A stretch of 5,278 nt of DNA from contig WOZL01000056.1 of assembly GCA_011620305.1 (NCBI GenBank), positions 1 to 5,278 of the forward strand, written 5' to 3'. This document shows positions 1-4,767 of this stretch, in pieces. The notes beneath the pieces were generated by a model. That model saw nothing but the letters and a program-made list of their open reading frames with translations. It ran no database searches and was not told the DNA's origin. The first letter of the stretch is position 1, and every line of letters begins with the position of its first letter. This stretch comes from Candidatus Dojkabacteria bacterium. GTDB taxonomy: Bacteria > Patescibacteriota > Dojkabacteria > SC72. A program made the position numbers and the translations under genes.

Positions 1-43
1 CTTCAGCAGTTAAAAGATTTTTTGTTTCCCTCTTCTTTTGCAT
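1..43 (-). CDS. Possible 5' end of a divergent gene (partial, unrecognised)
   Basis: On the minus strand an ATG at 43-41 opens a frame that stays open to the window edge and reads MQKKRETKNLLTAE. The codons (AAG, AGG, AAA, TTA, ACT, GAA) match the usage of the neighbouring genes. A plausible minus-strand promoter lies about 30 bases upstream. There is no Shine-Dalgarno sequence, but the other genes here lack one too. Fourteen residues are too few to identify a family. The competing reading is the C-terminal end of a plus-strand gene at 1-138; I prefer the divergent gene because of its promoter and codon use, but only weakly. Confidence 0.35.
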   Translation of the reverse strand, partial: MQKKRETKNLLTAE

Positions 44-78
44 TTTCGAAGGGTAATAAATTAACTAAAAAGACAGTG

Positions 79-108
79 ATGATATCTTATACGGGAGTGG
101 AAAGTCAA
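79..108 (-). promoter_or_regulatory. Candidate promoter for the leftward gene
   Basis: Read on the minus strand, TTGACT (108-103) is followed after 18 bases by TATCAT (84-79). This gives five of six matches to each sigma-70-type box. The predicted transcript would start near 72 and reach the ATG at 43 after about 30 bases. It points away from the tRNA-Glu promoter, so the 1-186 region would be a divergent promoter region. Confidence 0.42.
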
Positions 109-145
109 CCAATATTATATTATATTTCGGCTATCTAATCAATAT

Positions 146-174
146 TTGGTTAAGTGCTTTAGATATGATAAAAT
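146..174 (+). promoter_or_regulatory. Candidate promoter of tRNA-Glu (and trmD)
   Basis: TTGGTT (146-151) is followed after 17 bases by TAAAAT (169-174). The -10 box matches five of six positions and the -35 box keeps the TTG. Transcription would begin near 181, about six bases before the mature tRNA 5' end, a normal length for a short tRNA 5' leader. An overlapping alternative -10, TATGAT (164-169), would start a few bases earlier. No separate promoter can fit between the tRNA and trmD, so this one probably also serves trmD. Confidence 0.5.
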
Positions 175-186
175 TACCATTGTTAA

Positions 187-261
187 GCCGCTATCGTCTA
201 ACGGTTAGGACACAGGATTCTCAATCCTGCAATCTGAGTTCGATTCTCAGTAGCGGTACCA
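187..261 (+). tRNA. tRNA-Glu (anticodon CUC)
   Basis: The full cloverleaf can be folded by eye. Acceptor arms are 187-193 and 251-257 (seven pairs, the outermost a G-U). The D arm begins GTCT and closes with GGAC. The anticodon stem is CAGGA (213-217)/TCCTG (225-229) around a seven-base loop with anticodon CTC at 220-222. The variable loop has four bases (230-233). The T stem is CTGAG (234-238)/CTCAG (246-250) around TTCGATT. The discriminator is A258 and CCA (259-261) is encoded. The D-arm pattern and anticodon identify a glutamate tRNA reading GAG. Position 37 (223) is A, so this tRNA is not itself a TrmD substrate. Its 3' end lies three bases before the trmD start. Confidence 0.97.
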
Positions 262-264
262 CAT

Positions 265-915
265 ATGATGAGATTTGATATAATTACAATTTTTCCAAAT
301 GTAATCCAGGAGTATATAGATACTGGAATTTTAAGAATTGCTCAAGAGAAGAAACTTGTAGAAATATATGTACATGATTTAAGGAAATGGACAGAAGATA
401 ACCATAGGACTGTAGATGATACACCTTATGGAGGTGGGCCAGGTATGGTTATGAAAATAGAACCTATTTATAAAGCCTTAGACGAGTTAAAAACAGAAGA
501 AAGTATAGTATGTATTACTACACCTAAAGGTGAGAAACTAACTCAATCTAAAGTAGAAGAGCTATCAAATAACAAAGATGCACATTACATTATAATCTGT
601 GGTAGATATGAGGGTGTTGATCAAAGAGTACATGATAATCTTGTAGATTTTGAATTTTCAATTGGTGACTATATTCTTACTGGAGGTGAATTGCCAGCAT
701 TAGTATTGGTTGATAGTATTACTAGATTAATACCAGATGTTTTGGGTAATATTAAATCTTTGGAGAATGAGTCATTCTCAAAAGAGGGTAAATTAGACTG
801 TCCTCAATATACTAAACCAGAAGAATTCAATGGATGGAAAGTACCAGATGTATTACTCTCAGGCAATCATGAGAAGATAGATGATTGGAGGAAAAAACAC
901 TCTATTAAATTGTAG
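265..915 (+). CDS. trmD: tRNA (guanine-N1-)-methyltransferase TrmD
   Basis: TrmD transfers a methyl group from S-adenosylmethionine to N1 of G37 in tRNAs with G at position 36, preventing +1 frameshifting; it is a cytoplasmic SPOUT-class (knotted) homodimer. Family signatures are clear: DDTPYGGGPGMVM (51-63), GRYEGVDQRV (113-122), SIGDYILTGGELPALVLVD (132-150) forming the cofactor-binding knot, and LDCPQYTKP (177-185), which carries the Asp that corresponds to the catalytic base of the family. At 216 residues it is shorter than the usual ~240-255: it ends soon after the NHEKIDDWR segment and lacks the last C-terminal helices. Two ATGs stand in tandem (265 and 268); homologs usually begin M-R/K-F-D-I, so 268 may be the true start. 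Neither has a Shine-Dalgarno sequence, because the preceding bases are the tRNA acceptor end. The common rpsP-rimM-trmD-rplS neighbours are absent. Confidence 0.97.
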   Translation: MMRFDIITIFPNVIQEYIDTGILRIAQEKKLVEIYVHDLRKWTEDNHRTVDDTPYGGGPGMVMKIEPIYKALDELKTEESIVCITTPKGEKLTQSKVEELSNNKDAHYIIICGRYEGVDQRVHDNLVDFEFSIGDYILTGGELPALVLVDSITRLIPDVLGNIKSLENESFSKEGKLDCPQYTKPEEFNGWKVPDVLLSGNHEKIDDWRKKHSIKL

Positions 916-943
916 CTATCTATCAATAGAAAATAGGCTTTAA

Positions 944-972
944 TTGAATGCTATCTATATCTGCTATATACT
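944..972 (+). promoter_or_regulatory. Candidate promoter of the Gre-factor gene
   Basis: TTGAAT (944-949), a 17-base spacer and TATACT (967-972) form a good sigma-70-type promoter in the 92-base gap after trmD. Transcription would start near 979, leaving a leader of roughly 28 bases before the ATG at 1008. The -10 box forms the left part of a perfect 14-bp palindrome, so a protein binding there could control the promoter. Confidence 0.5.
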
Positions 973-980
973 TAAGTATA
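967..980. repeat. 14-bp perfect palindrome over the -10 box
   Basis: TATACTTAAGTATA is its own reverse complement across all 14 bases, and pairing stops on both sides. It overlaps the predicted -10 box and start point of the Gre-factor promoter. That position suits a repressor operator, but AT-rich palindromes of this size also arise by chance. The core TACTTAAG recurs once at 4699-4706, inside the glyS promoter spacer. Confidence 0.4.
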
Positions 981-1007
981 CCTAAGTAAATTAATGGAAA
1001 TATTAAT

Positions 1008-1478
1008 ATGAATTTAAATATAAAATCACTTTTTCTATCAAAGGAAAAGAAAAAGGAGTTAGAAAAAGAGTTAAAGCATTTAGTTACTGAAGAGAGAAAT
1101 AAGATAGCTGAAAGGTTACAAGAGGCAAGAGAGGCCTCTCTAGGAGACGACCAAGAAGAGCTAATTTTGGCTATTGAAGAGAAGCAGAAACTAGAGGACA
1201 GGATAGATGAGATTAGAGATATACTAGCTAGGTCTGAAGTTACTAAAGAAGAGTGTAAGATAGCTGCTGATGCAGGTACGGAGATTGTTTTAGCACATAA
1301 TAAGCATATTAAGGTATTCAGATTAGTATCACCTATAGAGGTCGATCCATCCAAAAACAAGATATCCTTAGAGTCTGAGATGGGACAGAAGTTAAAAGGT
1401 TTAAAGGTTGGAGATAAAATAAAGCTTAAGAACGAAGAGGGAGTTGAATTAGAGTATACTGTTTTATATCTCTGTTAA
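1008..1478 (+). CDS. GreA/GreB-family transcription factor, divergent tip
   Basis: Gre factors insert a coiled coil into the RNA polymerase secondary channel and stimulate cleavage of backtracked RNA. The 156-residue product has the family's length and two-domain layout. Residues ~10-78 are an antiparallel coiled coil with the ELEKEL...AERLQEARE pattern. Residues ~85-156 are the FKBP-like domain, with FRLVSPIEVDP, NKISLESEMGQKLKG and KVGDKIKL matching the family's (V)G..EAD...ISV.SP.G.AL.G...GD.V pattern. The usual tip GDLxENAEY is replaced by SLGDDQEEL (44-52), so the two canonical tip acids are not at their normal positions, although D47, D48, E50 and E51 cluster there. It may be a working GreA, or a Gre homolog with altered or inhibitory activity in the manner of Gfh1. 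The start follows an AT-rich leader with only a weak GGA at 996-998. Confidence 0.88.
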   Translation: MNLNIKSLFLSKEKKKELEKELKHLVTEERNKIAERLQEAREASLGDDQEELILAIEEKQKLEDRIDEIRDILARSEVTKEECKIAADAGTEIVLAHNKHIKVFRLVSPIEVDPSKNKISLESEMGQKLKGLKVGDKIKLKNEEGVELEYTVLYLC

Positions 1479-1499
1479 TCTTAAAGTAATATTTATAAT
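1471..1499 (+). promoter_or_regulatory. Possible promoter of the L,D-transpeptidase gene
   Basis: A perfect -10 box, TATAAT (1494-1499), ends eight bases before the ATG at 1508. The -35 region 17 bases upstream (TCTGTT, 1471-1476) is poor and overlaps the Gre-factor stop codon. If the -10 is used, transcription would start within one or two bases of the start codon, giving an almost leaderless mRNA. That would fit the absence of a Shine-Dalgarno sequence. Read-through from the Gre-factor gene is the alternative. Confidence 0.35.
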
Positions 1500-1507
1500 T
1501 AATAAAC

Positions 1508-2431
1508 ATGCCCAAGAGAGATTCTATTATCATCTCAATTCTATCAGTTTCAATTCTTTTAGTTTCTTTCTTAATTCTCTCTTTGTTTCTAAACCATGGG
1601 AAATTCTTTGTTAAAGCAAACACAGAACCAACTACAAATGAAAGTGTCAGTTCTCAAAATCGAGATACAGTTTTAGGTGCTTCAACTTCAGAGAAGAGTA
1701 TTGAGTATTCATCTTTAGATATCTGTTATGAAGATAATTGTAAGAGTTTAAGTCCTGAGGATGTAGAGAGTTTCTATATGGATAGTAAACTTGATACTCA
1801 GAGTGTATATATGTATTTACTACAAAATGTAGTTGGATACTTTGAAGAGTTAAGTGGTGGAAAAGAATTAGTGAAGAATAGAAAGGGGAGTTTCTATACT
1901 TGGAAAGAAGATATCATTATTGATACCAGCAGTATATTTACTGATGTTGTTGATTTACTCAAAGAGTCGGGTAAAGAGGGTCTTACTCTAAAGTATGCTC
2001 TTTACAAGAAAGAAGCTCCGGGTACTGATGGGAATTACGCTTCTAAGTATATTGAAATAGATAACTCTAGGCAGAAGCTTTATGCATGGAAGGATGGAGA
2101 GGTAATAAAAGAGATTAAACTTTCTGCAGCGAAATACGGCTGGCAGGTTTATGGGGTTTTTCCAATAGTAGATAAAGGGATACAGCCTATGGCACCTAGT
2201 GGTAACTATATGCCGTATTGGATGGCTTTCTATTACAGCCCTAGTCAGGACTCTTGGTATGGACTACACGGTCTTGTATGGTGGTATGATGATAAGGGTA
2301 ATGTAGTGCATGAGAATACAGATTACATTGGGGTTAGAAGAAGTAAGGGGTGTATTAGAATGTTAAAGGATGATGCTAAGTATCTATATGATAGCTATGA
2401 GAGAGGAGATCCTATATTGATACATGAGTAG
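1508..2431 (+). CDS. Membrane-anchored L,D-transpeptidase (YkuD domain)
   Basis: YkuD-domain enzymes form 3-3 peptidoglycan cross-links or attach proteins to the wall through a catalytic cysteine outside the membrane. Residues 1-5 are basic and ~7-28 form one hydrophobic helix, so the remainder should lie outside the cell, tethered by an uncleaved anchor. Residues ~36-66 are a Ser/Thr-rich linker. Residues ~67-170 are a poorly conserved region with two cysteines (C73, C78), perhaps like the PG-binding modules often placed before YkuD. The catalytic domain runs ~180-307: KYIEIDNSRQKLYAW starts it, the conserved histidine is H254 in YGLHG, and the nucleophile is C282 in RSKGCIRM. The usual SHGC is SKGC here, with Lys at the second position, and the His-to-SxGC spacing (24 intervening residues) is longer than the textbook 14-17. 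The domain looks intact. Substrate and exact role cannot be read from sequence. Confidence 0.93.
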   Translation: MPKRDSIIISILSVSILLVSFLILSLFLNHGKFFVKANTEPTTNESVSSQNRDTVLGASTSEKSIEYSSLDICYEDNCKSLSPEDVESFYMDSKLDTQSVYMYLLQNVVGYFEELSGGKELVKNRKGSFYTWKEDIIIDTSSIFTDVVDLLKESGKEGLTLKYALYKKEAPGTDGNYASKYIEIDNSRQKLYAWKDGEVIKEIKLSAAKYGWQVYGVFPIVDKGIQPMAPSGNYMPYWMAFYYSPSQDSWYGLHGLVWWYDDKGNVVHENTDYIGVRRSKGCIRMLKDDAKYLYDSYERGDPILIHE

Positions 2432-2436
2432 TTTGA

Positions 2437-2454
2437 TAATTGTCAGGTCAATTA
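2437..2454. other. Weak hairpin after the L,D-transpeptidase gene
   Basis: TAATTG (2437-2442) and CAATTA (2449-2454) pair around the six-base loop TCAGGT, six bases after the stop codon. The stem has a single G-C pair and only a short T-rich tail, so it is at best a weak terminator. The 66-base gap it lies in also contains TTGATAATT twice (2433-2441 and 2470-2478). I see no strong promoter for the next gene. Confidence 0.2.
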
Positions 2455-2497
2455 ATTTACTCTATTATATTGATAATTAAATTATTAACTATTATTT

Positions 2498-3358
2498 ATG
2501 GAAAATACTTCTCAAGAACAAGCTCCTCAACCCAAAGAGCTAAAAAAGAAGGGTACAAGTACAGGTTTATTAGTAGGTGTAATTGCATTTTTATTTCTAC
2601 TTTTAGTAATCTTTTTACTATTTGTTTTTACGGATATTGGTAATACTCTTTGTAGTCAAGTAGGAGTCGAAGAGTGTGTTAAAACGGAAGTGGAAGATGA
2701 GATAAAAGAGGATAATACAGAAGTTAACTCTTTAGAAAATGAAGGATGGGCATTATATTCAATCCCAGAGTATGGGTTTAGTGTGGAGATACCAGATACA
2801 AAGGAGGACGTTAAATTTGAAGATGGTCAAAGCTCAGTTAAGAGATGGGAAGTATCTAGAATTGATGCAAATTTGTACGGAAACTATATTAATTCTTTGA
2901 ATTTAGATAATGTAGAGATTGCTGAAGTAGTAGATATTGAATATGCTCCGCTATGGGTACCTTATGAAATGGATGCATTTAGGAGGAGGATGCTTGGAGT
3001 AGAGGAGCTGAAAGTAGGTGTCTATGATAAAAAGGGAGAAGTGACATTGGAAGATATAATTGCTGTTAAAGAGGAAGAGTTTAATGATGCTATTGGTAGT
3101 ATACCTGGGGGATTAAACACCTTAGAAGGGGATAAGTGGGCAGACTTTTATAAATCTGATGCCCAAATAGTAGATGGCGCATGGTGTGTAAGTATTCCTA
3201 ATATAGCAGGTGAACCATATCAAGATTGTTATGTAGTAACTGACAATAATATTTTCCAGGTATCATATGAAGGTATGAATAGAATAACTGGTGAAGTGTC
3301 AGATATAGATAGACTTGTCGAAAGAGAGAAGGTAGTTAATAGCATGAAATTTGAATAA
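2498..3358 (+). CDS. Membrane-anchored extracellular protein of unknown function
   Basis: I do not recognise a named family. The 286-residue product has a short, lysine-rich cytoplasmic N-terminus (KELKKK, 13-18), one transmembrane helix (~23-45), an acidic linker (~62-82) and a globular domain (~84-286) that should lie outside the cell. The domain opens with YSIPEYGFSVEIP (87-99) and closes with VVNSMKFE. This resembles the 'eyGFsv.iP ... il.S.kF' frame of small surface domains in many uncharacterised bacterial proteins; that is a resemblance seen by eye only. Four cysteines sit outside the helix: C52 and C60 next to the membrane, C230 and C244 in the domain. Each pair could form a disulfide. 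It follows the L,D-transpeptidase gene by 66 bases in the same direction, so a shared envelope role is possible but unproved. Even codon use and a coherent membrane topology make it a real gene. The ATG has no Shine-Dalgarno sequence. Confidence 0.85.
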   Translation: MENTSQEQAPQPKELKKKGTSTGLLVGVIAFLFLLLVIFLLFVFTDIGNTLCSQVGVEECVKTEVEDEIKEDNTEVNSLENEGWALYSIPEYGFSVEIPDTKEDVKFEDGQSSVKRWEVSRIDANLYGNYINSLNLDNVEIAEVVDIEYAPLWVPYEMDAFRRRMLGVEELKVGVYDKKGEVTLEDIIAVKEEEFNDAIGSIPGGLNTLEGDKWADFYKSDAQIVDGAWCVSIPNIAGEPYQDCYVVTDNNIFQVSYEGMNRITGEVSDIDRLVEREKVVNSMKFE

Positions 3359-3373
3359 ACTTCAATAATAGAT

Positions 3374-3410
3374 GTTAGGATAGAGTATCTTTAAGATCCT
3401 CTATCTTAAC
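3374..3410. terminator. 37-nt near-palindrome at the convergent gene ends
   Basis: Arms 3374-3391 and 3393-3410 pair around T3392. The inner ATCTT/AAGAT and middle GATAGAG/CTCTATC blocks match perfectly; only 3386/3398 (T-C) and 3378/3406 (G-T) break the 18-bp arms. It lies 16 bases after the upstream gene's stop and covers the glyS stop codon and last eleven sense codons. As RNA it would fold into a long hairpin from either strand and could act as a bidirectional terminator. No run of T follows on the plus strand, and only an AT-rich stretch follows on the minus strand, so a classic intrinsic terminator is not established; blocking 3' exonucleases is an alternative role. Confidence 0.5.
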
Positions 3411-4661
3411 TCTTGTCTGTTCCATAGTATCCCTATCTCTAACAGTAACTGTATCATCTTCTAGTGTATCGTAATCAATTGTAATACAGTATGGTGTACC
3501 AATCTCATCTTGGTATCTATATCTCTTACCGATATTGCCTCTAGCATCCCATACAACCTTCATATCTCCTGAAAGTAAATCAAATACCTCTCTTGCTTTC
3601 TCTACAACCTCTTCCTTGTTAGAAACAAGTGGGAATACAGCTGCTTTGTATGCTGCAATATCTTTATGAATTTTTAATACAGTTCTTGTATTACCATTTG
3701 CCATTTCCTCTTCCTCATATGCATCAAACAGAAGCATTAAGAAAGTCCTGTCTACACCTCCAGAGGTCTCCACTATATGAGGTATATATTTCTCCCCTGT
3801 GTGTGGGTCTGTGTACCTTAGATCAGTACCAGAGAACTCCATGTGCTGCTTTAAATCATAGTCACCCCTCCAATGTATACCCTCATTCTCTGCCCATCCC
3901 CATGGTGCCTTATACTCAATATCATATGCATCCTTAGCATAGAAAGCTAATTGATCCTTTGGATGTTGTTTAAATCTTAGATTTTCTTCCTTTCTATATA
4001 GTCCCTTATAAAATTTCATTCTCTCTTCCATCCAGTAATCAAAATACTTTTTCATATCATCAGGATGAACATAGAACTCCATATCCCACTGCTCAAACTC
4101 TCTAGATCTAAATGTTAATTTTTGTGGAGTAACTTCATTTCTAAAAGCCTTACCAATCTGTGCAATACCAAAAGGAATGCTCTGTCTAGTACTATCTACA
4201 ACATTCTTAAAGTTAAGATATATATTCTGACAAGCCTCACCCCTTAGATATGCTTTCTGTTTGTCACCTTCTACAACACCTATATGCGTTTCAAACAGTA
4301 AATTGTAAGACCTAGGCTCTGTAAACTCTTTGTTACCACAATGAGGACAAGCCTTATCAATTTCATCCTCTCTAAATCTCTTGTGACACTTCTTACACTC
4401 TACAACCTCATCTCCAAAATTCTCTACATGACCAGAAGCCTCCCACACCTTAGGATGAGTTATAATGGTACCATCAATACCAACTACATTCTCTCTAGTA
4501 TCAACCATATATTTCCACCAATACTTTTTTAGGTTGTTCTTCATTTCTACACCAACAGGGCCGTAGTCATAAAATCCTCCTATACCACCATATATCTCTG
4601 AGTTTGGATATATTATTCCTCTTCTTTTAGCTAGGGCTGTTACCTTCTGTAGTAAATCCAT
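3375..4661 (-). CDS. glyS: Glycyl-tRNA synthetase (alpha2 dimer type)
   Basis: This class II synthetase charges tRNA-Gly with glycine in the cytoplasm using ATP. The 428-residue chain is of the single-polypeptide homodimeric type found in archaea, eukaryotes and many bacteria, not the GlyQ/GlyS tetramer. The N-terminus has the typical AKRRGIIYPNSEIYGG...GFYDYGPVG. A zinc-ribbon-like insert carries C89, C92, C105 and C108. Motif 2 is FRNEVTPQKLTFRSREFEQWDMEF (173-196, conserved arginines at 173, 185 and 187). Motif 3 is PHIVETSGGVDRTFLML (294-310). The anticodon-binding domain covers ~340-428 with DARGNIGKRYRYQDEIGTP. Length and motifs are normal and complete. The gene converges on the membrane protein gene with 16 bases between stops, and its last codons lie in a palindrome. 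It is divergent from lysS and has a near-consensus promoter. Confidence 0.98.
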   Translation of the reverse strand: MDLLQKVTALAKRRGIIYPNSEIYGGIGGFYDYGPVGVEMKNNLKKYWWKYMVDTRENVVGIDGTIITHPKVWEASGHVENFGDEVVECKKCHKRFREDEIDKACPHCGNKEFTEPRSYNLLFETHIGVVEGDKQKAYLRGEACQNIYLNFKNVVDSTRQSIPFGIAQIGKAFRNEVTPQKLTFRSREFEQWDMEFYVHPDDMKKYFDYWMEERMKFYKGLYRKEENLRFKQHPKDQLAFYAKDAYDIEYKAPWGWAENEGIHWRGDYDLKQHMEFSGTDLRYTDPHTGEKYIPHIVETSGGVDRTFLMLLFDAYEEEEMANGNTRTVLKIHKDIAAYKAAVFPLVSNKEEVVEKAREVFDLLSGDMKVVWDARGNIGKRYRYQDEIGTPYCITIDYDTLEDDTVTVRDRDTMEQTRVKIEDLKDTLS

Positions 4662-4689
4662 ATTATTTCTTTACTAATTTAATACCCTT

Positions 4690-4718
4690 ATTATATTGTA
4701 CTTAAGGTATTTACTCAA
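4690..4718 (-). promoter_or_regulatory. Promoter of glyS
   Basis: On the minus strand TTGAGT (4718-4713), a 17-base spacer and a perfect TATAAT (4695-4690) form the best promoter in the window. Transcription would start near 4683, giving a leader of about 22 bases before the glyS ATG (4661). The leader has no Shine-Dalgarno sequence beyond a weak AAAG, and is too short for a T-box or other tRNA-sensing riboswitch. Confidence 0.65.
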
Positions 4719-4725
4719 ATCGTTG

Positions 4726-4734
4726 TGGTATAAT
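4726..4734 (+). promoter_or_regulatory. Extended -10 promoter of lysS
   Basis: TGGTATAAT holds a perfect TATAAT (4729-4734) preceded by the TG of an extended -10 element. No recognisable -35 box stands 16-18 bases upstream, which is tolerated by extended -10 promoters. The start would be near 4741 and the leader about 27 bases. It is back to back with the glyS promoter: the two -10 boxes are 33 bases apart, so polymerase binding in one direction may hinder the other. Confidence 0.5.
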
Positions 4735-4767
4735 TCGTAATATAAATAAGTTTTTTACGATTAATAT

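Noticed and set aside
1..138. Plus-strand open frame that could be the C-terminal end of an upstream gene (45 codons to TAA at 136-138)
   Set aside because: It contains several G/C-ending codons (CCC, TCG twice, ACG) rare in the neighbours, shows no recognisable motif, and overlaps a better minus-strand start and promoter. It is not excluded.
923..1360. 145-codon minus-strand open frame
   Set aside because: It is the antisense shadow of the Gre-factor gene. Its Ser/Ile/Leu-rich composition reflects the reverse complement of Glu/Lys-rich coding.
3629..3937. 102-codon plus-strand open frame, and a similar one at 4341-4532
   Set aside because: Both lie antisense inside glyS, which has unambiguous family motifs, and neither has a coherent protein composition.
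265..4661. TGA recoding, as in some Patescibacteria
   Set aside because: No gene carries an in-frame TGA aligned to a conserved Gly or Trp; glycine uses GGN and tryptophan TGG throughout.
4662..4767. T-box or other tRNA-responsive leader between glyS and lysS
   Set aside because: The predicted leaders are only about 22 and 27 bases, with no room for a specifier loop or antiterminator.
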